This document shows positions 35,979-44,542 of a stretch of DNA of 64,000 nucleotides, piece after piece. The notes under the pieces were generated by a model. It ran no database searches. It worked only from the letters and a program-made list of their open reading frames with translations, and was not told the origin of the DNA. This stretch comes from DATJPW01 sp035506215 (GTDB lineage: Bacteria > Desulfobacterota > Desulfomonilia > Desulfomonilales > Desulfomonilaceae): the NCBI GenBank assembly GCA_035506215.1, contig DATJPW010000071.1:1-64000 (forward strand), read 5' to 3'. How positions within the stretch are numbered: position 1 is the stretch's first letter; each line of letters opens with the position of its first letter. Position numbers and translations under genes: made by a program.

Positions 35979-37028
35979 ATGATTCATTCAGGCGTCTGTG
36001 TTTTCAACTTCTCAAAAAGATGCATGACCCTGTTTATTGTGAGCCTTCTCATGGGCTACGGTTCTACGATAGGCATTGGGGAAGCATCAGCTCAGTACAG
36101 AGACCGCGCAAGGATTTCGGTCTTGATTGCCACAGGTATGCCCGGTGGAACCTATTATCAGGTCGGCCTCGGACTGGCCTCTCTGTGGACTACGAAGTTA
36201 CGGAAGGAGGGAATCGCGGTATCCGCGGCGGAGTCTGACGGATCTCGCGAAAACATTGAGGCGATCCGTATTACAGATGCCGATCTGATTCTTACGGAGG
36301 AATTTCTCTGTTCCATGGCCTTCTACGGCTCGGGTGTGTACAAAGGCCGTTCTGTTCCGGAACTCCGAAGTATCACCACCCTTTGGCCGGATGTAACGCA
36401 TCTGCTCATAGTCGCGGATAAGGTCGAGTCGGCCACATTGCAGGACCTCCAGGGGCTGGTTCTGGTTACAGGGCCGCCGGATAGCGGCAATAGACTTACG
36501 ACTCAGGCGTTGTTGAAGACTCTGCAAACTATTAGACGGCCCGTGCGCTTGCGCTCTATGAGCAATCTGGCTGCGGCGGAAGCCCTCAAGAAAGGGACTG
36601 TTCAGGCAATAGACCTGACTGGCGGGGTCCCAGTCTCGTTGGTTACAGCGCTTTGTGGAGAAGCCCGCCCTCCCTTGCGGTTCCTGGATATTACGGACAG
36701 CCAATTCGAAACCTTTCGAACGGGCGGTTGGGAGCACGTGTCTCGTTACGTGATACCGCCGGGGACCTATCCCGGTCAAGAGAAGCCGGTGAACACTATT
36801 GCGCAGATGAACACACTTGCCGTCACGGCTACTCTCAACAGTGAGGTGGTCTATGAACTTACGAAGACCTTGTACGAAAACCTTGATTATATGGCGAGAG
36901 TGCACCCGGCATGTCGCAGTATATCCATAGAGAAAGCAATGGCGGGATTGACAGTGCCTCTGCATCGGGGAGCTATTCGTTACTATAGAGAACGCGGTCT
37001 GGAGATCCCGGCACACCTGATAAAATGA
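35979..37028 (+). CDS. TAXI-family TRAP transporter solute receptor
   Basis: A 349-residue periplasmic binding protein. The signal region includes MTLFIVSLLMGYG and ends near EASAQ. The mature part has ATGMPGGTYYQVGLGLA and DLILTEEFLC, typical of TAXI receptors. No DctQM-type membrane subunit is next to it, so it would need a permease encoded elsewhere or have a sensory role. The start could be Met16 (36024) rather than 35979. Confidence 0.82.
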   Translation: MIHSGVCVFNFSKRCMTLFIVSLLMGYGSTIGIGEASAQYRDRARISVLIATGMPGGTYYQVGLGLASLWTTKLRKEGIAVSAAESDGSRENIEAIRITDADLILTEEFLCSMAFYGSGVYKGRSVPELRSITTLWPDVTHLLIVADKVESATLQDLQGLVLVTGPPDSGNRLTTQALLKTLQTIRRPVRLRSMSNLAAAEALKKGTVQAIDLTGGVPVSLVTALCGEARPPLRFLDITDSQFETFRTGGWEHVSRYVIPPGTYPGQEKPVNTIAQMNTLAVTATLNSEVVYELTKTLYENLDYMARVHPACRSISIEKAMAGLTVPLHRGAIRYYRERGLEIPAHLIK

Positions 37029-37165
37029 CGTATGGCTGGATGGTTGTCATAGGCGGCAGAAAACATACAGGAGGTAGAAGCAGCATATTTTGATTGATTT
37101 CATATGGCCTACAAGCGGACAAATCCGGATTACGTAATCGTTCAGTTACGGGCGGCGAAAGATTG

Positions 37166-37303
37166 TCGTTGCGAGCGAAGCAATCTCCCGTAGGGGCGCA
37201 TGGTCCCGCGCAGAACGCGGGACGCCCGACTGAGGGGGACGCCGTTCACCCCTACAAGGACGGAGATTGCCACCCCGCAGGACTCGGCTCCTCGCAATGA
37301 CGA
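37166..37303. repeat. Nested inverted repeat element
   Basis: An outer pair, GCGAGCGAAGCAATCTCC (from 37171) and its diverged inverse ending CTCGCAATGACGA (37303), encloses GTAGGGGCG / CCCCTAC and a perfect inner hairpin GTCCCGCG (37203-37210) / CGCGGGAC (37216-37223). The outer sequence is a common intergenic element type in delta-proteobacteria. It fills most of the gap between the TAXI receptor and thiolase genes (37029-37462), which holds no gene. Confidence 0.75.
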
Positions 37304-37462
37304 GTCAGACCACTGCGCTGACCGTCCATAACTGAATGGTAACCGGATTACAGGGTTCTTCTTAGAAACTGTCCGGTGAACCTTCTTTCCAGGAAGGTTA
37401 TGGCCGCGGACATTTGAACTTTTTCGTGCTAAAGTGTACCAATCGCTGGAGGAGGTTTTTCT

Positions 37463-38644
37463 ATGAAGGAAGTGGTAATCGTAGATGCTGTACGCACCCC
37501 CGTGGGATCTTTCGGCGGGGCACTGACAGGGATTCCTGCAGTTCAACTCGGGACTATTGTAGTCAAGGAGTTGATGCGAAGAACCGGATTAGATCCGGCC
37601 CAAGTGGAGGAACTAATCTTCGGTTGCGTGTTGCAGGCAGGATTAGGACAAAATGTGGCTCGTCAGATATTGATTCACTCCGGCATCCCCAAAGAGGTCC
37701 CGGCAATGACCATAAACAAGGTCTGTGCCTCGGGGCTTCGAGCTGTCTCGCTCGCCGCACAAATAATCAAAGCCGGTGATGCCGACACGGTGATCGCGGG
37801 AGGCACGGAGAACATGTCGGCCAGTCCTTATGCTTTGACGAAGGCAAGATGGGGCAACCGCATGAATGATGACACCATGGTGGACCTGATGATCCACGAT
37901 GGGCTGATGGACATTTTCAACAAGTACCATATGGGCCTCACTGCTGAAAACGTGGCCGAACAGTGCAGTATTTCAAGACAGCAGCAGGATGACTGGGGCC
38001 TGATCAGCCAGGAGCGCGCAAACCGGGCCATTAAAGAGGGACGCTTCAAAGATGAGATCGTACCGGTAATGATTCCACAGCGAAAAGGCGATCCCAAGGT
38101 TTTTGATACGGATGAGCATCCCCGTAGCACGACCAAAGAGGCCCTGGCAAATCTTAGGCCCGCATTCAAAAAGGATGGCACTGTAACTGCCGGTAATGCT
38201 TCAGGAATAAATGACAGCGCGGCCGCGATACTGGTTATGTCCGCGGAAAAGGCACTTGAACTTGGAATGAAACCTTCATTCAAGATCCTTTCATACGCCG
38301 CGGCAGGTGTGGATCCTAAGGTCATGGGGCTTGGGCCGATTCCCGCGACCAAGAAGGCCCTGACGAAGGCCGGTCTGACTGTCTCGGACATAGATCTCGT
38401 GGAAGCCAATGAAGCTTTCGCGTCCCAGTTTTGCGCTGTAGGAACCGAACTGGGATTTGATATGGAGAAGGTAAATGTGAATGGCGGCGCTATAGCGCTT
38501 GGTCATCCGATTGGAGCTTCAGGCGCCCGCATTTTGACAACCCTTCTCCACGAGATGCGCAAGCGGGATAATGCAAAAAAGGGGCTTGCCACTCTGTGCG
38601 TTGGTGGAGGCATGGGCGCTGCGATGATAGTCGAAAAGATATAA
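37463..38644 (+). CDS. Acetyl-CoA acetyltransferase (thiolase)
   Basis: A 393-residue type II thiolase that condenses or cleaves acetyl-CoA/acetoacetyl-CoA. The acyl-accepting Cys is in NKVCASGLR near residue 91, the His in ALGHPIGASGARI near 350, and the second Cys in TLCVGGGMGAA near 380. Length is normal. GGAGG precedes the ATG. No other beta-oxidation or PHB gene is beside it. A strong terminator follows. Confidence 0.95.
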   Translation: MKEVVIVDAVRTPVGSFGGALTGIPAVQLGTIVVKELMRRTGLDPAQVEELIFGCVLQAGLGQNVARQILIHSGIPKEVPAMTINKVCASGLRAVSLAAQIIKAGDADTVIAGGTENMSASPYALTKARWGNRMNDDTMVDLMIHDGLMDIFNKYHMGLTAENVAEQCSISRQQQDDWGLISQERANRAIKEGRFKDEIVPVMIPQRKGDPKVFDTDEHPRSTTKEALANLRPAFKKDGTVTAGNASGINDSAAAILVMSAEKALELGMKPSFKILSYAAAGVDPKVMGLGPIPATKKALTKAGLTVSDIDLVEANEAFASQFCAVGTELGFDMEKVNVNGGAIALGHPIGASGARILTTLLHEMRKRDNAKKGLATLCVGGGMGAAMIVEKI

Positions 38645-38666
38645 GGTTGTCCTGATCTTTGGACCG

Positions 38667-38709
38667 AGGTCCGGGGGCTTGCCAATGCCTATTCACCCCC
38701 GGACCTTTT
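38667..38709 (+). terminator. Strong rho-independent terminator
   Basis: AGGTCCGGGGG (38667-38677) pairs perfectly with CCCCCGGACCT (38696-38706), followed by a short T run. It ends the thiolase transcript and separates it from lipB. Confidence 0.8.
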
Positions 38710-38778
38710 GTTCCGTTTCACATTTTATTCGTGAGCTTTGACGCAGTCTTTTCCTGTCGGCCAGGAACTCACAAAATC

Positions 38779-39453
38779 ATGCTGCTGTTAGAACTTGGGC
38801 CAACCGAGTATCTTCATTCCCTTGAGATTCAGAACACAATCGTTGACAGGAAACTTTCGCGACGCAGCCCGGACGTCCTGGTGCTGCTTGAGCATCCCCC
38901 CACGGTCACCTTGGGGACTAGGGGTAAGCTCTCCAGCTTGGCCATGAGTGAAGCAGATTTGGCAGCGCGGGGAGTGGCATTGCATCGTGTAAATCGAGGC
39001 GGCGAGGCCACTTATCACGGTCCTGGTCAACTTGTCGGATATCCGATGGTAGATTTGAGGACTCTAAAGCTCTCTGTCAGGGATTATGTGTATAAACTCG
39101 AAGAGACTGTCTTGGTCGCGCTTCAACAGTTCGGGGTGAGAGGTTTCAGGCAAGCGGGCAAGGTAGGGGTCTGGACGGAAGCTACCGACAAGATAGCGTC
39201 AATCGGCGTGAGGGTCCAAAATCGCATTACTTCGCACGGCTTCAGCCTCAATGTGGACCTCAATGTAGATACGACCGTTTTCACTGTGTGTTGCGGCTCC
39301 CCGGGAACTCGCATGGTCAGCCTCAATGAACTTCTCAGAGATCCGGTCTCGCCCGCAAAAGTGAGACGGGTTGTGGCAAACTCTTTCGCAACGGTGTTCG
39401 GAGTAGTGCTCCGGCCATGCTCGTTGGAGCAAGCGCTGAAGGGCAGCGAGTAA
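38779..39453 (+). CDS. lipB: Octanoyltransferase LipB
   Basis: A 224-residue cytoplasmic enzyme that moves octanoyl from acyl-carrier protein to lipoyl domains. Motifs: VLLEHPPTVTLGTRG, RGGEATYHGPGQLVGYP near residue 74, the active lysine in KIASIGVRV, SHGFSLNV, and the acyl-accepting Cys region FTVCCGSPG. The start is set at 38779, giving a normal N-terminus (LLLELGPTEYLHSLEIQ); in-frame sequence further upstream reaches into the terminator. No lipA is adjacent. Confidence 0.92.
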   Translation: MLLLELGPTEYLHSLEIQNTIVDRKLSRRSPDVLVLLEHPPTVTLGTRGKLSSLAMSEADLAARGVALHRVNRGGEATYHGPGQLVGYPMVDLRTLKLSVRDYVYKLEETVLVALQQFGVRGFRQAGKVGVWTEATDKIASIGVRVQNRITSHGFSLNVDLNVDTTVFTVCCGSPGTRMVSLNELLRDPVSPAKVRRVVANSFATVFGVVLRPCSLEQALKGSE

Positions 39454-39460
39454 TAAATAA

Positions 39461-40627
39461 GTGGCGATACCAATTGGTTACAGTCTGCGCAACTTAGGTA
39501 TAAGAAAATTTACCACTATCCTTACAGCGGGGGGCATGGCTCTAGTTACGTTTGTCTTTACGGCAGTGCTTATGTTGGCGCAAGGATTGGAGCGGACCCT
39601 TGTGGACACGGGCTCTCCAGGCAATGCCATTGTTTTGAGAGGCTCCGCAGAAACTGAAGTATCGAGCGTCATCGAGCGCGGTTCAGCCGATATCATCGAA
39701 GTGCAACCGGAAGTCGACCAAAACGAGCGAGGTGAATTCATTGCAGCTAAGGAATCTCTTGTTCTGGTAACCCTCCCCAAGAAGGAAACTGATAAACCCA
39801 CCAATGTGGTAGTAAGAGGAATTGGTCCCCATTCAACGAATCTGCGGCCACAGGTGCGCTTAATAGCCGGCCGTCCATTTCGGCCTGGTTCTCGGGAAAT
39901 TGTCGTTGGGAAGAGCACGGCAGAAAGGATTGTCGGGGTTTTCTTGGGTGGCACGTTGAATTTCGCGCTTGCCGAATGGGACATCGTGGGCGTCTTCGAC
40001 GGCAATGGCAGCGCATTCGATTCCGAAATATGGGCTGATGGAGATCAGCTAATGTCCGCATTTCGCCGCCCGCACTACTCGGCGGTAATACTCAGAGTGC
40101 CGGGTCAAAAGGCATTCGAATCGCTGAAGAAACGTCTGGAGAGCGATCCACGTTTGACAGTTCAGGTGAAGCGCGAAACCGCCTTTTACAAGGAACAATC
40201 GGAGATGATGTCGAAATTCATTCGAATACTAGGACTTGCCATGACCATATTCTTCAGTGTAGGAGCCATTTTGGGGGCTATGGTCACAATGTATACCGCT
40301 GTTGCCAATCGCACCCGGGAAATAGGTACTCTTCGCGCCTTGGGCTTCAAGAAATGGAACATTCTTGTCGCGTTCTTGACCGAATCCCTTATTCTGGGCT
40401 TGATAGGAGGGAGCGCAGGAATCCTGGGTAGCTCATTTCTCCAGTTGCTGACTATATCAACCCTCAATTGGGAGACGTTTTCCGAGTTAGCGTTTGGCTT
40501 TGAGCTTACTCTCGCCACTGCCTTATATTCGGGTGGATTTGCGCTTGCTATGGGATTCTTTGGAGGTTTGCTGCCGGCCTGGAGAGCAGCCAGTCTTAAG
40601 ATCGTGGATGCGCTCAGGGCTACCTAA
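39461..40627 (+). CDS. FtsX/MacB-type ABC transporter permease
   Basis: A 388-residue membrane protein with the MacB-type layout: a membrane segment near residues 17-40, a periplasmic core to about 245, then three C-terminal segments with VANRTREIGTLRALGFKKW between the first two. GTG 39461 is the start, seven bases after lipB. No ATPase or periplasmic adaptor is next to it, so it must use one from elsewhere. Confidence 0.88.
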   Translation: MAIPIGYSLRNLGIRKFTTILTAGGMALVTFVFTAVLMLAQGLERTLVDTGSPGNAIVLRGSAETEVSSVIERGSADIIEVQPEVDQNERGEFIAAKESLVLVTLPKKETDKPTNVVVRGIGPHSTNLRPQVRLIAGRPFRPGSREIVVGKSTAERIVGVFLGGTLNFALAEWDIVGVFDGNGSAFDSEIWADGDQLMSAFRRPHYSAVILRVPGQKAFESLKKRLESDPRLTVQVKRETAFYKEQSEMMSKFIRILGLAMTIFFSVGAILGAMVTMYTAVANRTREIGTLRALGFKKWNILVAFLTESLILGLIGGSAGILGSSFLQLLTISTLNWETFSELAFGFELTLATALYSGGFALAMGFFGGLLPAWRAASLKIVDALRAT

Positions 40628-40669
40628 AGCAAGTGTCAAAAATTGATGTCTGATTACGAAGACGCTCCT

Positions 40670-40758
40670 TGGAAATTAGTAGGAGCCGGCCTCCGTGCTG
40701 GCACATTTTTGTATACAGATCAATAAGTTCGGTCCGGCAGGGACGCCGGACGCTACCG
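40670..40758. repeat. Dispersed inverted repeat, copy 2
   Basis: GTAGGAGCCGGCCTCCGTGCTGGCAC at the left and GGCAGGGACGCCGGACGCTACC at the right, matching the element at 118-213 along most of its length, including the flank TTGGAAATTAG at the left. It lies between convergent genes. Confidence 0.75.
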
Positions 40759-40842
40759 GGTCTCCTTGATGAACGGGCTGAACCGAAAAGGGAAAGCTTC
40801 TTCGAGAGGTTTCGATTCACGATTCAAGCTAAGGAAATTGGA

Positions 40843-41643
40843 TCACTTCGGCTGTTGCTTGTTTCTCAACGCCTTCACCAGTTCGGGAACCGCGGGAGAT
40901 CCGATGTTGTCCAGGGTCTCTTCAGCGAGATCCGCCGTCTTTGCGTCACCTGTGCGCAAGAGTTCGATGAGAGGACTCACAGCCGGCTGCCCCATATGAG
41001 TGAGGGCCTTGGCAGCCGCTCGCGAAGCCGATGAGTCCCCTTTCTTTATCACGGAAATGAGTTCATGAACGGCCATTTGCCCCATCTTTCCCAGGGCCTC
41101 CGCCGCCGCGGCACTAACCCTAGGATCTTTGTTGCCAAGAGCTTGTAGCAATCCCGGCACGGCTTCTTTCTCCATGCCCGCCAGCGACAGTACCGCGGCG
41201 TCTCTCACCCGCTTACTGTCGTCTCCCAGTAGACTCAAGAGTCCGGGAGTAGCGGACATTGCGGGTTTTCCTATACTGAAGAGAGCAAGGGCCGCTGCCT
41301 CACGGATTGATGGGTCCTTATCTTTGAGCGCCTCGCTAAGTGCGGGAACTGCAGTAGCTGCTTGAGGACCCTTGTCCGATAGGATCTCGATTGCCGTCAA
41401 ACGCACGACTTCGTTGGAATGCTTGAGAGCTTGAGCCAGACCCGGAACAATGGAATTTGCCGGAAAATCTTTCTTTTTGAGTTCCTCAGCCGCTTGCATC
41501 GCGATGACCGGGTCGGGGCTTTTCAGGGCTTCCAGCAGCGAGTTCAAGTCCCTGTCGGCAGCCGGTGAAAGTGTCGGTAAGACCATTGCGAGCAAGGCCG
41601 TACCGATGATAATCGTAGTTCTGCCGGGATGGATGGGGGTCAT
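40843..41643 (-). CDS. Periplasmic HEAT-repeat protein
   Basis: A 266-residue exported protein. The signal peptide spans residues 1-28 (ending LSPAA). The rest is seven or so HEAT repeats of about 31-37 residues (units such as LLEALKSPDPVIAMQAAEELKK). HEAT solenoids bind partner proteins. It begins 27 bases after the stop of the NrfD gene, so it is the last gene of the redox operon. ATG 41643 is chosen since AGGAG lies at seven bases; an ATG at 41649 is too close to it. Confidence 0.82.
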   Translation of the reverse strand: MTPIHPGRTTIIIGTALLAMVLPTLSPAADRDLNSLLEALKSPDPVIAMQAAEELKKKDFPANSIVPGLAQALKHSNEVVRLTAIEILSDKGPQAATAVPALSEALKDKDPSIREAAALALFSIGKPAMSATPGLLSLLGDDSKRVRDAAVLSLAGMEKEAVPGLLQALGNKDPRVSAAAAEALGKMGQMAVHELISVIKKGDSSASRAAAKALTHMGQPAVSPLIELLRTGDAKTADLAEETLDNIGSPAVPELVKALRNKQQPK

Positions 41644-41669
41644 AGCCATGCTCCTGTCCGGACCGCTTC

Positions 41670-42911
41670 TCACGGTCCTAATCCTGCGTGAACCTGGCCT
41701 TGACCAGGTCCCTCTTTTCGGAACTCTCCTGTTTCAATAGGAAGAATAATTTTGAGGATGACCGTCAGTATGAGTAGTCCTATGGACCAGATCCCCATGC
41801 TCACCAAAATCTCTACGGTGGTTGGAACGTATTCCCAGACTTCTCCCAAAGGGGCAGGGATGAAACCGGGAATTATCAACCCCATTCCTTTTTCAATCCA
41901 AATGCCCACTATTATGAGGACGCATCCCAGGTTCAGCGTCGCGAAGTTTTTACGAGTCGCGGGAATGAGGAAAATAACGAACGCCGTCACATTGAATGCC
42001 AGTGCAGTCCAAATCCACGGGACGAACATCCCTTTGCCATGAAGCCCCTTGTACAAATATTGTAGTGGGGCCAGATGATGAGTGTCCGAATAAAGCTCTT
42101 TGAAGAATTCAGCCCCCAAAAGAAACAAGTTGATAGCCATTGCAATGGCTATCATCTCGGCAATTTTGAACAGCGCCTCGTCTTTCACGTGAAATTTCGT
42201 GTAATTCCTAACTAACTGGTAGAGCAAGATCACCAGGGCAGGTCCGGAACAGAATGCGGAAGCCAGAAATCGGGGCGCAAGGATCGACGCATTCCAAAAG
42301 GGTCGCGCGGCCAGGCCGTTATAAATAAAGGCTGTCACTGTGTGAATACTTACCGCCCACGGAATTGACAAGAGGATGAAAGGCAGAATGAACCTCATGT
42401 TGACCGGCCGGTCATGATAAGCCTTCCAAAGAAGATAGCCCGGGATAGCCAGGTTCAGAAGAAGATACCCGTTCAGGACGACAATGTCCCAGGCCAGCAG
42501 CGACCTGGGCAGACTCAGGATTCCCAAGCCGGGTATGAGGTGCCAGAATCTGTCGGGTCGTCCGAGGTCAGCGGTGACGAACATCAGACACATCAGAAGC
42601 GCACTTACAGCCAAAGCCTCGCCGACGATTACGATCTCCTTGATGGGCCCGAAGTCGTAAACATAAGCGGGAATAATGAGAAGCACGGCAGCCGCAGCCA
42701 CACCCACCAAGAACGTGAAATTACCTATGTAGAGCCCCCAAGAAACGTAATTCTGCATGCCGGTGGCAATGAGGCCCACCTGAAGCTGTTTAACATAGGA
42801 CGCTATCCCGATGATGGCCAGGACCGCAAGCAAAGTCATCCAGAAGTAATAAATGGGCTCGCCGGTGATCAGTCTTCGGCCGGTCTCGACTATAAATCCG
42901 GATCTCGGCAT
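41670..42911 (-). CDS. NrfD/PsrC-type quinone-interacting membrane subunit
   Basis: A 413-residue integral membrane protein with about ten hydrophobic segments, typical of the NrfD/PsrC/DsrP family that exchanges electrons with menaquinone. Features seen are ADLGRPDRFWHLIPG, SLPRSLLAWDIVVLN and EFFKELYSDTHH. It partners the ferredoxin upstream. AGGAG precedes ATG 42911. The acceptor is probably the tetraheme and octaheme cytochromes of the same operon. Confidence 0.9.
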   Translation of the reverse strand: MPRSGFIVETGRRLITGEPIYYFWMTLLAVLAIIGIASYVKQLQVGLIATGMQNYVSWGLYIGNFTFLVGVAAAAVLLIIPAYVYDFGPIKEIVIVGEALAVSALLMCLMFVTADLGRPDRFWHLIPGLGILSLPRSLLAWDIVVLNGYLLLNLAIPGYLLWKAYHDRPVNMRFILPFILLSIPWAVSIHTVTAFIYNGLAARPFWNASILAPRFLASAFCSGPALVILLYQLVRNYTKFHVKDEALFKIAEMIAIAMAINLFLLGAEFFKELYSDTHHLAPLQYLYKGLHGKGMFVPWIWTALAFNVTAFVIFLIPATRKNFATLNLGCVLIIVGIWIEKGMGLIIPGFIPAPLGEVWEYVPTTVEILVSMGIWSIGLLILTVILKIILPIETGEFRKEGPGQGQVHAGLGP

Positions 42912-42925
42912 AACGCTCCTCAATA

Positions 42926-43891
42926 TTAAGTAGCGAAGAAATAATAGAATTTTGGCTGCGTGTTTAACTCTTCCTTCAAACGGAAGACCCTCTTGGTCCG
43001 TATGATGATGCTGATTTCGCTGTTAGGATCAAGGAGATTGCCGAACTTGCGGGCTCCGACGGGGCAGACCTCGACGCATTTTGGGTATACCCCATTTCGG
43101 ACCCTCTGAATGCAAAAAGTGCACTTTTCCACCACATTGCGCATTCTCGGACGATTTCCCAGATAATGAGTGTTGGGGTTTACCTGATCCTTGGGAATTG
43201 TCGGATCGGTAAAATTGAACCATCGACCCATGTAGGGGCACGCGGCCATGCAGTAGCGACAGCCGATGCACCAGTTATAATCCACGACCACTATTCCGTC
43301 CGGCTCGGTCCAGGTTGCCTGCACGGGGCATACTTTGGTGCATGGAGCATTCGCGCAGTGCTGACACTGCACCGGCATGTAGTAATAACCCTTTTCAGGG
43401 ACCTCTTCCGGGTCGTAATAGATGGTGGACTGCTCCAGGTCCATGTTTCCGTCTTTGAATCTTAGGACCCTGATGTACTGGATCTGTGGGTCTCTGGACA
43501 AATTATTTTCTTCGACGCAACCATAAACGCATCTGCGGCAACCAATGCAGCGCTGTATGTCCAGACCGTACCCGAAGAGTGTGGCGTCCAAGGGGGCCTC
43601 AGATCCGACAACAAACTCCTTTCCGTATTTCTTCTTGTATTCGGCTTGTAATCTCTGGACAGTGTGTTCGATTTCCTTTTTGCTCATCCGGCGGAAGTTG
43701 TTTTGAAAGAACTCCTGCCACGTGCATGAATTGACCGCGATCGTTCCCAGTAGACTCGCTGCGCCCGCGAGGAATGTCCGCCGGTCGGGCAGGAACTTGT
43801 CACCTTTCGATTTACCGGCATCCCGCGAGGACACGGAATCCTGTCGTTTCTCACGACGGAAATGCGTTTCAGTGAATTTGTTTTCACGCAT
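42926..43891 (-). CDS. Tat-exported four-cluster ferredoxin (NrfC/HybA/PsrB type)
   Basis: A 321-residue periplasmic iron-sulfur protein. A Tat signal DRRTFLAGAASLLG lies near residue 36. Four [4Fe-4S] sites are supplied by CIGCRRCVYGC, CQHCANAPCTKVC, CIGCRYCMAAC and CTFCIQRVRNGVYPKCVEVC. It would pass electrons between the NrfD membrane subunit and the cytochromes. Spacing to both neighbours is 12-15 bases. Confidence 0.92.
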   Translation of the reverse strand: MRENKFTETHFRREKRQDSVSSRDAGKSKGDKFLPDRRTFLAGAASLLGTIAVNSCTWQEFFQNNFRRMSKKEIEHTVQRLQAEYKKKYGKEFVVGSEAPLDATLFGYGLDIQRCIGCRRCVYGCVEENNLSRDPQIQYIRVLRFKDGNMDLEQSTIYYDPEEVPEKGYYYMPVQCQHCANAPCTKVCPVQATWTEPDGIVVVDYNWCIGCRYCMAACPYMGRWFNFTDPTIPKDQVNPNTHYLGNRPRMRNVVEKCTFCIQRVRNGVYPKCVEVCPVGARKFGNLLDPNSEISIIIRTKRVFRLKEELNTQPKFYYFFAT

Positions 43892-43903
43892 GGCAACGAA
43901 CTT

Positions 43904-44506
43904 TCAATGTGCCGCTCGCGTTTCTTTGGGTGCCCAAGGTTTTCTAGGTGGCGGCATAGGTTCTATTGCTTTGAAGCGCGGCGAGTGCGGATCGTGGCAA
44001 TTTATGCATAGATAATAACTCTTTACACCGTTCCAATGTCCTGTGCGCCTGCCGTGAACGCCATTCCTCCAGTCTCTGTACTTGGTGCCGTGACACTTGC
44101 CGCACAAAAGGTACGTTTTGTTAAAAGGGATCAATTTGCCGTCGCTCAGTGGGAGAAGATAGTCCCGATTTTCAGGATCATGGCAGTCCAGGCACCATAC
44201 CCTTGCTCCCCCATGATTTAACTTTATATCCTTGTGGACCAGGAGATCTTCCCGCCTTTTGAAATTAACGGGGAAATCCTTCTCCGGTCCATGACACGCA
44301 CGGCAGGGAGTAATGGTCTTGGGCAGGGGGGTTAATGGGACCGGAAACTCCTGATCGGACCGGCGTCCAACTTCTTCGGATGTGGTATCCAATTGTTCCT
44401 GGGATTGGGCTCGGGTCAAGCCGGTCCCCCATGCGAAGAACATTGCGATCAGACTCAAGACCAGAGCCGGGAAAAAGAGTCTCAGGATTCCAATGGTTCC
44501 TTTCAT
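43904..44506 (-). CDS. Tetraheme c-type cytochrome
   Basis: A 200-residue exported cytochrome. An N-terminal hydrophobic segment (residues 5-28) is a signal or anchor. Four CxxCH sites are seen: CRACH, CLDCH, CGKCH and CINCH. It lies between the octaheme cytochrome and the ferredoxin in the operon, as expected for an electron shuttle between them. ATG 44506 is preferred; a GTG at 44539 is in frame. Confidence 0.9.
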   Translation of the reverse strand: MKGTIGILRLFFPALVLSLIAMFFAWGTGLTRAQSQEQLDTTSEEVGRRSDQEFPVPLTPLPKTITPCRACHGPEKDFPVNFKRREDLLVHKDIKLNHGGARVWCLDCHDPENRDYLLPLSDGKLIPFNKTYLLCGKCHGTKYRDWRNGVHGRRTGHWNGVKSYYLCINCHDPHSPRFKAIEPMPPPRKPWAPKETRAAH

Positions 44507-44542
44507 GAAGGCGCCCTGCTGTGTTACGGCTTCAGCCACGTC

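Noticed and set aside
36198..37016. A 272-residue minus-strand open frame
   Set aside because: It is antisense to the TAXI receptor gene and shows no domain.
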